In this document: piece after piece, positions 8,947 to 17,471 of the stretch | Numbering within the stretch: position 1 is the stretch's first letter | Layout of the letters: each line of letters begins with the position of its first letter | Assembly: GCA_003278095.1 (NCBI GenBank) | Contig: QCHB01000009.1 | Span: 1 to 64,000, forward strand | Source of the DNA: SAR116 cluster bacterium AG-390-L20 | GTDB lineage: Bacteria; Pseudomonadota; Alphaproteobacteria; Puniceispirillales; Marisalimonadaceae | Length of the DNA: 64,000 bases | Reading direction: 5' to 3' | Translations under genes and position numbers: made by a program | The notes under the pieces: model-generated | Told to the model about the DNA's origin: nothing | What the model saw: the letters and a program-made list of their open reading frames with translations, nothing else | The model's database searches: none

Positions 8947-10278
8947 TCAGTATACATCTTTAATAATGCTCACATGATTAATTTTTTTTACTGAAAAACC
9001 ATAACCGAGAGTCTTTATTCTTTTAACAGTCGAATTTAAGAGGGATTTTCTTTTACTTAAATTTAAAAGCCACTTCCTTATCTTATTGTCAAATTTGTTG
9101 CCATAAACAAAAAATAGAACAGAAGGTTTTTTTCTTTCTTTAATATCAATAGATATTGTTTCTTTACTCTGTATCATTCCATTAATTAATTCTGGATTAA
9201 CAATAACACTTTTGAATTTCTCATCTGACAAAAATTGATCGTCAGTATACCTTAACATCCATAAGAAAACCTTATCGTTGCCAACATTAGTTGCTTCGAC
9301 ATTTAGGCCGCAATCAATATAAAAAGACATTTCTTTTTTCATACAAATTTTTCTTAAATTACTTTCTTTAGAATATGGTAAAAAATTTAATGTAACCTGA
9401 TTATTAAGTTTATTTGCTTCAATCTGCTGAAAATAATCAAAAAAATAAGCACCGATTCTTTGAGACAATTTTCCTTGCCTATATTCACTTAGGTTTGTTA
9501 GTAAAATTCTATGATTTTCTTCGGCTTTTAGTTTTGCAAGTGGTGTAATAACTTGCCATATATTGTAAGCTTGAAGTATGACAAATAAAAAACAAAAAGA
9601 AAAAATAATTGGCTTTAAATATTTTCTAATTTTTGAAAAAAAATTTAGAGAATTGTTTTGTATATTATGAATACTTAACTTAAGATTTTTTTCAAAAAAA
9701 TTTTTTAAGTTTTTAACAGATATGAATATGATCTGTTTTTTTAAAATAGCATCTTTTAGAAATTGATCACTATCTAGAATTTTATGAAAATAGTCTTTGT
9801 TTTCATGACTTATGATAATTTTAACAATTATATTTTTTTGAACACATTGTCTAAAAAAAGTAATAGATTTTTTTACTTTATTATCAAGATAGTTAATGCC
9901 TTTTACATCTAAATTTGTATTTATAGTTCCACTTGCCCAGATCACTGAAACATTATTATTGGAAATTAAGTTTTCTTCATTAGAAAAACTTAATAGCTTA
10001 TTATTATGTAATATATGGGCAATTGCTATAGCTAACTGCCAACTGTTCCCTTGTTGAATTTTAGATGTAATATCAATTCTGTACGAAGGGTTACCAGTTA
10101 TTTTTTCAATTACCCCTGTTGGGCTTTTAACAAAAGAATCGTATTGACCACTAATTGGCAATGCTTCGAGGCTGTTATTTTCACAAATAACAGAAGAAAC
10201 TAAGGGATCTTCAATAATAATGTCAGATATACCAACAACATTTTTTGTTGTAGGTATAACTACTGTATAATATTTCAC
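8947..10278 (-). CDS. Membrane-anchored Lon-type (S16) protease-like protein without AAA+ module
   Basis: Protein of 443 residues, last gene of the leftward operon. Residues 1-200 resemble the Lon proteolytic domain: GNSWQLAIAIAHIL matches Lon GPSAG with Ser79 in the nucleophile place; WASGTINTNLDVKGINYLDNK matches the strand-turn leading to the catalytic Lys (Lys134); then IIISHENKDYF matches the Lon P-x-EN segment. One transmembrane helix lies near 223-240, followed by about 200 residues probably in the periplasm. There is no ATPase or N-terminal Lon domain. The GTG start overlaps the stop of the preceding gene (GTGA). The S16 call rests on motif reading only. It may trim or regulate other parts of the envelope complex. 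Confidence 0.65.
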   Translation of the reverse strand: MKYYTVVIPTTKNVVGISDIIIEDPLVSSVICENNSLEALPISGQYDSFVKSPTGVIEKITGNPSYRIDITSKIQQGNSWQLAIAIAHILHNNKLLSFSNEENLISNNNVSVIWASGTINTNLDVKGINYLDNKVKKSITFFRQCVQKNIIVKIIISHENKDYFHKILDSDQFLKDAILKKQIIFISVKNLKNFFEKNLKLSIHNIQNNSLNFFSKIRKYLKPIIFSFCFLFVILQAYNIWQVITPLAKLKAEENHRILLTNLSEYRQGKLSQRIGAYFFDYFQQIEANKLNNQVTLNFLPYSKESNLRKICMKKEMSFYIDCGLNVEATNVGNDKVFLWMLRYTDDQFLSDEKFKSVIVNPELINGMIQSKETISIDIKERKKPSVLFFVYGNKFDNKIRKWLLNLSKRKSLLNSTVKRIKTLGYGFSVKKINHVSIIKDVY

Positions 10279-10790
10279 CTGATAAAAATCTCTGATTCTG
10301 GATTTGTTATCAATTTAAAAAATTCATCGTCTTTTTTTAAAATCATTTGAGCCTGTTTTTCCTTGAATGATGGAATTTTTTTGCATAGGCTAATATTGTT
10401 ACAAATTACATATAAGTTTAAAAGAGGCAATTTGAAGTCTTTCAATATTGTAAGCAATAAATAGAAAATTTTTTTATCCTTGTTTGAAGGAATTATTTCT
10501 AATTTAAATTCTTCAGTAGACCTTTTTAAAACATTTTCACTTGCTGCTGCAATTAAGTTATTTTGATGAATGGAGCCTTCCTCGTCTAAAATTTTAAAAA
10601 AAACTCGCGAAAAATTTTTATTTTTTAGAAGTTCATTAATCTGATTATCATATTTTGTGGGGTTAATAACGACATCCCATACTTTTCTAATATTAATTTT
10701 ATCTTCTGTCTTTTTAGAACTGAAATTTTTTGACAAGTTTAGATAGTTTATGGTTAAAAACGTATTTGATACTCCACCTATTTTATTCAT
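10275..10790 (-). CDS. Unknown cytoplasmic protein of the envelope locus
   Basis: Protein of 171 residues with no signal peptide and no membrane segment, so cytoplasmic. I recognise no family. It sits between the 566-residue unknown and the S16-like membrane protease and overlaps the latter by 4 bases, so translation is probably coupled; a role as adaptor or substrate of the protease-like protein is possible but only inferred from position. Mixed alpha/beta composition, rich in Lys, Asn and Ile like its neighbours. Confidence 0.7.
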   Translation of the reverse strand: MNKIGGVSNTFLTINYLNLSKNFSSKKTEDKINIRKVWDVVINPTKYDNQINELLKNKNFSRVFFKILDEEGSIHQNNLIAAASENVLKRSTEEFKLEIIPSNKDKKIFYLLLTILKDFKLPLLNLYVICNNISLCKKIPSFKEKQAQMILKKDDEFFKLITNPESEIFIR

Positions 10791-10794
10791 TTTA

Positions 10795-12495
10795 TTATTC
10801 TCCAGTGCTATATAAATAATTAAAATGCTCTAAAAATATTTGTTTATCATCTCTAAATTGATCATCCACACTTTTTATAGTCATATCAAATTCTTTCAAA
10901 AATTTTGAAAGAAACTTCATAATTTCATTAAGTGTATGATAAATCTTTAATAACATTTTTAAATTTTCATTATTATAAGTTTTAAAATCAAAACCACTCC
11001 TCCTAAACTTTTTTTCTTGTTTTTTAAAAAGTACAAGACAATTTAAAAAATTTTTAAAATTTTTACCTTCATTTTCTAGTTTTATAAATTCTTTAAAATG
11101 AATAAATAACTCATCTAAATTTTGTTGAAAATTAACTTCTATATTAGGGTTTATTTTTATGTCTAATTCAGTTTGACTAATTTCTAAATTTAATTTTTGT
11201 TTTTGATCATCTATAAATTTATTATAATAATTTATCTCATGCTGATCTAGATAATTACAAATTAAGGAAAAAATATCTTTTTGTTCAAAATTCCATAATT
11301 TATAAAAAACTATGTTTTTTATAATTTCAATATTTTTGATTAAATTTTTATAGCTGCTTTTTTTGAAATTATAATTCAACTCGTTTGATTCAAAAAAATT
11401 ATTTTTATTTAGACCTATTTTTTTTCTTCTTTGAGCTTCTATAATTTTATTTTGAACATCTCCAAAAATACAAATCCTAAAAATCGTCAGAGGAAGTTTC
11501 AAGGATATTTGTTGATACTTAGAAAATAATTTAATTTCATTAATTTCATTTTTTTTAAGAACATTAATTTTCTGAAGATATAAGTCGTTTATATATTTAA
11601 TACTATTTAATATAACATTTTCAGTTTCTTCATATAACTCTTCAACAAAAAGCTCTACTTTGTCACTTGGCAAGTAATTCCAAGGCTCATGACCATTTAT
11701 TTCATCTAAGTTTTGAAAACTAAATTTAGCATCTAGCTCTATTGACTTTTTATAAGTCAGACAAAAATCAGCAGCCAATGAATATGTTTTAATTCTAAGT
11801 TTGCTCTCTAAGGACATTGAATTGATCCAAAAATTTAAAATAAAATCATCAGAGATATCGTCCGAAATTATAATGTGATTTTCATCTTTTTTTTGATCAA
11901 TGATTTGGTTTCCAATAGCAGCTGAAAAACTTTGTAAATAAGATGATGGTAGCAAATCTTTAAGATAATCATAAATCTTCTTAGAAAGATCATTTGATAT
12001 TAATTTTAGATCATTGTGAGATGAAGCCTTATCAATCTTTTCTTCAATAGATAAGATTTCATTTAAACCCAAAAATTCTTCAATAAAGTCAAGAATAACT
12101 GTGTAAGTTGCAATACGGCCGTAGGTCATCTCAAAAGAATAGTTTTCTATTTTTAATAGAAATTTATTAGAAATTTCTGATTTTATATTAAATTCTTTTG
12201 TTCTAATTTTTTTTATAATCTGTTTACTATTCATAACCATAATATGGTAAACTGAAAACTTTAGATTATTTAAAAATTTGAGAAAGTTGCACAACTCGTA
12301 TACAGATGTCCCATAATTGTGAGTTATTATAAGTGAGAAAGTTTTTATCAATTCCTTACTATTTTTATGTTTTATATCGCCATTCAAATCAGTATGATTT
12401 CTAACAATATCAAAATGATTTAAAATAATTTCGTCTGGTTTTTCAATAGAAAACTCTTTCCACTTATCAAAGAAATTATTGTCATTAATTCTCAA
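10795..12495 (-). CDS. Large unknown cytoplasmic protein of the envelope locus
   Basis: Protein of 566 residues, predicted cytoplasmic (no signal peptide, no long hydrophobic run). It is largely helical with long charged stretches, and the last 150 residues look coiled-coil-like. No catalytic motif is recognised; a short LPPSSYLQSFSAAIGNQIID block is the only glycine-containing segment that stands out. The start is TTG at 12495 with AGG about nine bases before it. It is encoded between the lytic transglycosylase and the two genes ending the operon, so it could be the cytoplasmic platform or regulator of the envelope complex. Confidence 0.7.
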   Translation of the reverse strand: MRINDNNFFDKWKEFSIEKPDEIILNHFDIVRNHTDLNGDIKHKNSKELIKTFSLIITHNYGTSVYELCNFLKFLNNLKFSVYHIMVMNSKQIIKKIRTKEFNIKSEISNKFLLKIENYSFEMTYGRIATYTVILDFIEEFLGLNEILSIEEKIDKASSHNDLKLISNDLSKKIYDYLKDLLPSSYLQSFSAAIGNQIIDQKKDENHIIISDDISDDFILNFWINSMSLESKLRIKTYSLAADFCLTYKKSIELDAKFSFQNLDEINGHEPWNYLPSDKVELFVEELYEETENVILNSIKYINDLYLQKINVLKKNEINEIKLFSKYQQISLKLPLTIFRICIFGDVQNKIIEAQRRKKIGLNKNNFFESNELNYNFKKSSYKNLIKNIEIIKNIVFYKLWNFEQKDIFSLICNYLDQHEINYYNKFIDDQKQKLNLEISQTELDIKINPNIEVNFQQNLDELFIHFKEFIKLENEGKNFKNFLNCLVLFKKQEKKFRRSGFDFKTYNNENLKMLLKIYHTLNEIMKFLSKFLKEFDMTIKSVDDQFRDDKQIFLEHFNYLYSTGE

Positions 12496-12509
12496 AGTAA
12501 TTACCTAAT

Positions 12510-13202
12510 TTATTGAAACAATGATTGAGCATTTATTCCACCACCCTTGAAAACAAATTTATTATTTGAAACAGTGATTTTATTTTTATAAGTAAGATTA
12601 TATTTGTGATTATTATAAATAGTTAACCATTTATCAATATTATTTAACAAAAGTTCAATTTCTGAAGATTTTTCTACCTTCAATATTTTGTGGTTAATTT
12701 TATTAAACTTAGATTTCTTAATATTTGTTAAACTAGGAGTCTTTTCAGAAAATTTATTAGAGTTTTTTAAAACTTTTACTACATAAGGGTATGTAGCTGG
12801 AATAATTTTTACATTTGGCCATTTTCCAACAGCTGATCCTCCATTGTAATGGGACAAAGCAATTCCAATATCACCTTTATATGTCTTTATTAATTTATCA
12901 AGAAATCTGATACCTATATTTATATTTATTTTTGGATTAAAAAGGTCCATTCGTTTCACCCCAAATTCTAATAAAGCAGTACGAGGCATTATCTGCATTA
13001 CACCTATTGCTCCCTTTTTGCTTACAACATTTGCTCTGAAATCTGATTCAACCTTTGCTACAGCCATTGCAAGCGCTGGGGTTACATATGAAGAGTTTCT
13101 GGCATTTTCTAATAACAGCATTTTTATGTATGGTTTAGTATAATTACTTGCATTAGCTAAATTTGAACAAATAATTATAATTAACGTTAATAATATTTTC
13201 AT
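12510..13202 (-). CDS. Exported lytic transglycosylase (SLT domain)
   Basis: Murein-cleaving enzyme of 230 residues with a signal peptide (residues 1-18, ending LANA). The Slt family-1 motifs are in order: AKVESDFRANVVS with catalytic Glu52, KKGAIGVMQIMP, then GIRFLDKLI and ALSHYNGG. The C-terminal 90 residues are an unassigned extension. Specialised transglycosylases of this size serve secretion systems, pili and flagella by opening the wall locally. The start overlaps the ExbD-like gene's stop (ATGA), which ties it to the complex encoded here rather than to general wall recycling. Confidence 0.9.
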   Translation of the reverse strand: MKILLTLIIIICSNLANASNYTKPYIKMLLLENARNSSYVTPALAMAVAKVESDFRANVVSKKGAIGVMQIMPRTALLEFGVKRMDLFNPKININIGIRFLDKLIKTYKGDIGIALSHYNGGSAVGKWPNVKIIPATYPYVVKVLKNSNKFSEKTPSLTNIKKSKFNKINHKILKVEKSSEIELLLNNIDKWLTIYNNHKYNLTYKNKITVSNNKFVFKGGGINAQSLFQ

Positions 13203-13621
13203 TTTATTAATCCTTTTTTCTCAATATTTTTGTTGAGTGCATCACTCCATTTTTTATTTTGTTGGGTAATTTTGATATCTAATTCTTTTAATGCTTGTCT
13301 TATTTCAAAAAGTTTTTTTACAGATAGTTCGGAGGGGACAGCAACAGTATATCCATTTGGATCTGATCTTTGTTTGTTAAATTCCCATTTTTTAAATTTT
13401 TCATTATAGAAATTATCTTCAAAATAAAAAATTATACTTCTATTCTTAATTTGTTTTGTCTTGTCCGAAGAAATAGAACTTAGTGATATTTTTTTATTTG
13501 AAGATATAATTTTACTCTTTTGGGATAGAGCAAAAATTGTTAATACCATAATAGAAAAAAAAGCCATTGATAAGGCTAAAGCAACTTCAGTAAGAGGATT
13601 GTTTGAGTATTCCGAATTCAT
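13199..13621 (-). CDS. ExbD/MotB-like single-span protein with Glu in the ion-channel position
   Basis: Protein of 140 residues: a short cytoplasmic start, one transmembrane helix (about 12-33) and a periplasmic domain. The segment NPLTEVALALSMAFF lines up with the ExbD/TolR pattern P-L-V-D-V-M-L-V-L, placing Glu12 where the proton-carrying Asp is found. The periplasmic part (SIIFYFEDNFY..., then a helix-strand pair) is compatible with the small ExbD fold. It overlaps the lytic transglycosylase gene by 4 bases. Its likely partner is the ExbB-like protein of the third operon. Function is inferred from topology and this motif. Confidence 0.6.
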   Translation of the reverse strand: MNSEYSNNPLTEVALALSMAFFSIMVLTIFALSQKSKIISSNKKISLSSISSDKTKQIKNRSIIFYFEDNFYNEKFKKWEFNKQRSDPNGYTVAVPSELSVKKLFEIRQALKELDIKITQQNKKWSDALNKNIEKKGLIK

Positions 13622-13671
13622 AAAATTTCTCCATAATAATATTTATATGGAAAATTCAGAAAGTTTTTTGA

Positions 13672-14538
13672 TTAATTAAATTTTCTAGTATTACCCTTGG
13701 ATCCAATAGAGTTAAATACTGGAAATTTTTTTATAAAAAAATTGTTATCTGACTTCAACAGTTCATAATCTTCATCAAGCTGAAAATTCATTTCAGATAA
13801 AGTTATAATTAACCATTTTTTTATCTTTGACGAATTGGACGTCGAATAATAATTCCAACTAGCTTGTCGGGCATAAGTTTGTTCGTTGCTTAGTTTAATA
13901 AACCCTGGAAATTCATTAATCATTACATCAGTTAGATGTATTATATCCCGAGGTCTAAAATTATATAATTTGAAATTATAAGTTTTGGTAAGATTTTTAT
14001 AATTTTTAACTTCGGTTGATTTTAAATTTAAAACCCCACTAATACTTTTTCCTAATTGATCTGCAAGTAATATGGTAGATTTACTTATTAGCACATTTTT
14101 ACATATTTGGTCACAGTTATTTGGAAAATTAATAAGCTTTCTAGGAGTTGACCACGAAGATATAAAGCTTTGTGTTTTAGAGTTATAAATTTCAGAATTA
14201 ATAAAAATCTTGGATGTTGTTTCATTAATTAACTGATTTTTAAACCTTAATATTATTAAAAGTTCAGTATCAGAGATTTGACTTAATGCATCAGAATTGT
14301 CAATTATGTATTGAGAGCTTTTAAATCTTGAATTTGAAATTTTTTTTAGAAATAAATTTCCATTTTTAGTAATAAAACCATTTTGATTTAATTGAGAAGA
14401 AAATGAAACCTTTATAGATTGATAAATTTTATTTTCATCTAATGTAAATACGGAAATTGATGGCTTTTGGTCAAAGGCAAAAAGATTAGACGAAACGAGT
14501 ATTGTTATTATATTAAAAATTATCTTTATAAACATCAT
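13672..14538 (-). CDS. Exported protein, CsgG/LpoB-like region plus EFPGFI domain
   Basis: Protein of 288 residues with a signal peptide ending near LFA (residue 22). The first half (SISVFTLDENKIYQSIKVSFSS..., TELLIILRFKNQ..., INSEIYNSKTQSFISSW) follows the strand pattern of CsgG/LpoB-type periplasmic domains, although the likeness is weak. The second half shares EFPGFI, a Y-x-T pair, KIKKW and SE-x-x-F with the product of the gene directly upstream, so the two are paralogues. Only 3 bases separate the genes. The two probably form or stabilise the same periplasmic structure. Confidence 0.68.
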   Translation of the reverse strand: MMFIKIIFNIITILVSSNLFAFDQKPSISVFTLDENKIYQSIKVSFSSQLNQNGFITKNGNLFLKKISNSRFKSSQYIIDNSDALSQISDTELLIILRFKNQLINETTSKIFINSEIYNSKTQSFISSWSTPRKLINFPNNCDQICKNVLISKSTILLADQLGKSISGVLNLKSTEVKNYKNLTKTYNFKLYNFRPRDIIHLTDVMINEFPGFIKLSNEQTYARQASWNYYSTSNSSKIKKWLIITLSEMNFQLDEDYELLKSDNNFFIKKFPVFNSIGSKGNTRKFN

Positions 14539-14541
14539 TTT

Positions 14542-15291
14542 TTATTCACATACATATATATATTTTGATCTATTTGTCTTATTTATGTCAATTTTTGCTT
14601 TATAAATCTTTATAAAAAAATCTTTGGCATCAAAACCAAATTCAGACATTGTTAATTCAATCCACTTTTTAATTTTGTATTTTGTAGATGTTGTAAAATA
14701 AGAAATTTGTGTCTTACTTGATGAGTTTAAGCCATAAGTTTCTAAGTGTATGAAACCTGGAAATTCTTTTTCCATAACTTCAATAATTAAATTATTTTCA
14801 CATGAATTAAAATAATTAAGGGAAACATTAAGTTTTTTTTCTATTTTATCCTTGATTTGCTGATCGCCAACACTGAATTGTATTCCATTTTTTTTCAATT
14901 GCTGAATAGTTGTCTCAACTAACATTGTAGCAATGGCCTCAATTTCTAGAAGATTAGCATCTCTTTCAAAAGTTAATGATCTTGCATAACTTAAAGATAT
15001 ATCATCTGATATATTTGTTATTTTTAAAGTTGGTATAAGGAGCCAATTTTGATTAATGTTTTTTTTTAATATATTGAATGATACACGATACTCATTTTTT
15101 TTAAGGTCTAAAATTGAAAAATTCTTTTTATCTAAGTTACTTTTAGTTTTAACTTTTTTATTTAAAAATTCTTTTTCCAATAATATTAAAAAGTTATTCT
15201 TAATTTGATTATTATTTTCAGAATAAGAAGGAGAAATAAAAAAATACGAAAAGAATATTATTAAGATTTTATATTTATAATATTTACTCAT
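14542..15291 (-). CDS. Exported protein with EFPGFI domain, paralogue of its neighbour
   Basis: Protein of 249 residues with an N-terminal signal peptide (hydrophobic residues 8-22, ending SYS). The C-terminal 70 residues (EVMEKEFPGFIHLE..., YFTTSTKYKIKKW, TMSEFGFD) match the C-terminal domain of the downstream gene product (MINEFPGFIKLS..., KIKKWLIITLSEMNF). The N-terminal part differs and carries a helix-rich stretch around residues 105-140. No known family recognised. It follows the winged-helix gene by 65 bases, so a separate promoter is possible. Confidence 0.66.
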   Translation of the reverse strand: MSKYYKYKILIIFFSYFFISPSYSENNNQIKNNFLILLEKEFLNKKVKTKSNLDKKNFSILDLKKNEYRVSFNILKKNINQNWLLIPTLKITNISDDISLSYARSLTFERDANLLEIEAIATMLVETTIQQLKKNGIQFSVGDQQIKDKIEKKLNVSLNYFNSCENNLIIEVMEKEFPGFIHLETYGLNSSSKTQISYFTTSTKYKIKKWIELTMSEFGFDAKDFFIKIYKAKIDINKTNRSKYIYVCE

Positions 15292-15356
15292 ATTTTTTCC
15301 ATTTTAAAATGTTTAATTATGGTATGGAAAGATTAGAAATATTTTAGTATTTGAAG

Positions 15357-15650
15357 TCAATTTAATTTATAGATTGATGATCTTTCACTTCCTAGATGAA
15401 TAATTAAACCTTTTCCACATAGACTTTTTAACGCCTTATAAAGGGTTGATCTAGGCATTGAATTACCGTTAAAGTCTTTAAACTTAATGTTCTTTATATT
15501 AATTTCTCTATTTTTACCATTAAATTGCTTTTGTAAATTTATTAGGACATCTTTTTCGTAATTTGATAATCTGCCAATTTTAAGATCATTTGACATTTCA
15601 TCAAAAATTTCTATCAACTTTATGAATTTACTTGATTTTCCTTCAGACAT
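15357..15650 (-). CDS. Small winged-helix DNA-binding protein, candidate regulator of the locus
   Basis: Protein of 97 residues. The C-terminal half has a winged-helix pattern: helix (MPRSTLYKALKSLCGKG, with the recognition helix at STLYKALKSL), followed by a short wing (LIIHLGSERSSIYKLN). The N-terminal half (FIKLIEIFDEMSNDL...LSNYEKDVLINL) supplies the preceding helices. The fold resembles MarR/PadR-type regulators but is minimal. It overlaps the membrane-protein gene upstream by 8 bases and lies 600 bases from the divergent promoter that has an inverted repeat, making it the natural candidate regulator. Confidence 0.68.
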   Translation of the reverse strand: MSEGKSSKFIKLIEIFDEMSNDLKIGRLSNYEKDVLINLQKQFNGKNREINIKNIKFKDFNGNSMPRSTLYKALKSLCGKGLIIHLGSERSSIYKLN

Positions 15651-16194
15651 TTTTGTACCAGAATATGTATAATTTAATTATAGATATAAATATTATCATT
15701 CCAAAAACAAGACCAATGATATCACCTATTAAAAATCTAATGTTTAATAGAATATCAAAATTTACATTTTTACTTTTTATTAAGTAGTATGAACTAAATG
15801 ATGAATTAAAGAGAGATACAAAAAAACCTATTAAAATTATTTTTTTCCAATCAATAATATTGTCTAATTTAAATGAAATCTTTGTATTAAATAAATTAAA
15901 TATTTCAAAACCTATAAAGATTGATGATGTACTTATAAAAGATAAAATTAGCGAATGAATTATAGGTTCATTATTTAAAAATATGTACGTAAAACATTGT
16001 GATAAGAATATAGGTATAAGTGCCAAACTTCCAAAAACATAGTAAGAAATAATTCTAACCGCGTGAGGTATATATAACAAACTTGCTTGATCAATTAAAT
16101 AAGATGGGAAAATGATCTTTTCTAAAGGGTAGATAGAATATTTTTGAAGAAGAAAAAAAAATATAAAAACGAAAAATACGAAAATAAATGACAT
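15643..16194 (-). CDS. Integral membrane protein, MASE1-like
   Basis: Protein of 183 residues with about five transmembrane helices. The segment SLLYIPHAVRIISYYVFGSLALIP resembles conserved proteobacterial membrane proteins and MASE1-type sensor domains that begin with LPHAVRVL and a small-residue loop. There is no output domain in the chain; the winged-helix gene overlaps it downstream by 8 bases, so the pair may be a split membrane sensor and regulator. First gene of the leftward operon, with a start 116 bases from the divergent rightward operon. Confidence 0.65.
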   Translation of the reverse strand: MSFIFVFFVFIFFFLLQKYSIYPLEKIIFPSYLIDQASLLYIPHAVRIISYYVFGSLALIPIFLSQCFTYIFLNNEPIIHSLILSFISTSSIFIGFEIFNLFNTKISFKLDNIIDWKKIILIGFFVSLFNSSFSSYYLIKSKNVNFDILLNIRFLIGDIIGLVFGMIIFISIIKLYIFWYKNV

Positions 16195-16249
16195 AAAAAA
16201 TCTTATAGTAATTGATTACAATTTAATAATGATAATTATAATTATTTTT

Positions 16250-16284
16250 ATTTACAAGTCTATGTAAATAGACCTATTGTAAAT
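16250..16284. promoter_or_regulatory. Imperfect inverted repeat between divergent operons, candidate operator
   Basis: The arms ATTTACAAGTCTAT and its complement, split as ATAGAC and TTGTAAAT with CTA inserted, flank a GTAA centre. It lies 26 bases upstream of the rightward operon's first ATG and 55 bases from the leftward operon's first ATG. A second short palindrome, GTAATTGATTAC, is at 16208-16219. Its position suggests binding of the winged-helix protein encoded nearby or of another dimeric regulator. Operator role is inference. Confidence 0.45.
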
Positions 16285-16310
16285 TTATAACATTACAAGG
16301 AAGTCATAAA

Positions 16311-17450
16311 ATGCTCAGATTTTTTTTTTTATTAACTATCTTTATTTTTCCATTGAATGCCGAAGCAATATGCAACTCAGATGACACTTTTGATGCTACT
16401 TCAACAATAGAAATCCCTAAACCTAAAGGTTTTTTTACTGGAACTCCAAAGCCTTCTCCTGAAATTATCGCAGAAGGTATATCCTTAGCAAAGAAAAACG
16501 TACTTCAAAAATTTATTGGCAAATGTATTACTGAAAGGACAAAATTAGATCAATATTTAAAAGTTAAGAAAAATGTAGAGTCTCAAACTGATAATTTTAT
16601 TAATGTAATTAAATCAAAACAAACTCAAGATAAATTATCCTTGAATATTAAAATTCGCGCTAGTGTTAATGGCAAACTATTTGAATCTATACTTTATTCT
16701 CAAGGAAACACCGTAGCTAATAATAGTTCTGGAAAAAAAAGAAAGAGAATGGTTTCTTTTTTTATAGCGAGAAAAGCTGAATCAACAGACACAAAAGTCT
16801 ATGATAAAAAAGTTACTAAAATAGTAAAGGGAGAAACTGGCCTTGCTGCAGAAAAATCAGCAACAACAGATGGATCAACTACAGTACTTAATAAGCAATC
16901 TAGTGCATATGCAAAAACTCAAAAAGGAGGAAGTTCAGAGTTAAAGCAAAGGTCTTCTAGTAGATCATGGGTAATTATGCCATCATCTGACTTAAATAGT
17001 AATATTTCAAAAACTTTGAGTAATAATGGTTTTAAAGGAATAAGGTATCCATCGTTTGCTAAAAGATGCGGTGCTCCTTCCAGTGATATTATCGAAGAAG
17101 AATTTTCTTCTTTGGATAAATTAAGTGACGACACTGAAGCTGAGATATTTGATTCTATCGCAGAATCTGAGAGATGTAATAAGATTATTGGCTTTGTTGC
17201 TATAGGAACTATAAATGTCAATACGGCACTTGTTGATAAAGTAAGTGGAAACTTTACAGTTTCAGCAAGCATAAGAGTTGATGTTTCACAAATAATTGAT
17301 GGATTTCCTGAGGTAATAGCTGCTATTGGACCAATTCAAGTTAGATCTCAGGGGTTGGAGGATAATGAAGCAGAAAAAAATGCTTTAATTAAAGCTGGCG
17401 AAAAAGCTGCTCAAGAAATTGTAAATAGTTTAATAGCTCAAGGGATATAA
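16311..17450 (+). CDS. Exported FlgT/LPP20-like protein, first gene of rightward operon
   Basis: Protein of 379 residues with a signal peptide (residues 1-19, ending AEA). It has two FlgT/LPP20-like blocks: an N-terminal one (GISLAKKNVLQKFIGKC..., then a strand pair LSLNIKIRASVNGKLFES) and a C-terminal one (FTVSASIRVDVSQIIDG..., ending ALIKAGEKAAQEIVNSLI). These are joined by a Lys/Ser/Thr-rich, probably disordered linker at about 145-220. The binding site AAGGAAGTC precedes the ATG. It has two Cys in the mature part and probably acts in the periplasm or outer membrane. FlgT-like proteins form rings around flagellar motors in Vibrio; no flagellar genes are here. Confidence 0.66.
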   Translation: MLRFFFLLTIFIFPLNAEAICNSDDTFDATSTIEIPKPKGFFTGTPKPSPEIIAEGISLAKKNVLQKFIGKCITERTKLDQYLKVKKNVESQTDNFINVIKSKQTQDKLSLNIKIRASVNGKLFESILYSQGNTVANNSSGKKRKRMVSFFIARKAESTDTKVYDKKVTKIVKGETGLAAEKSATTDGSTTVLNKQSSAYAKTQKGGSSELKQRSSSRSWVIMPSSDLNSNISKTLSNNGFKGIRYPSFAKRCGAPSSDIIEEEFSSLDKLSDDTEAEIFDSIAESERCNKIIGFVAIGTINVNTALVDKVSGNFTVSASIRVDVSQIIDGFPEVIAAIGPIQVRSQGLEDNEAEKNALIKAGEKAAQEIVNSLIAQGI

Positions 17451-17471
17451 ACACACACAGGAAAATATAAA

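Noticed and set aside
12510-13202. Prophage lysis or tail gene (lytic transglycosylase)
   Set aside because: No holin, capsid, portal, tail or integrase genes nearby; the enzyme has a signal peptide and is operon-linked to envelope genes.
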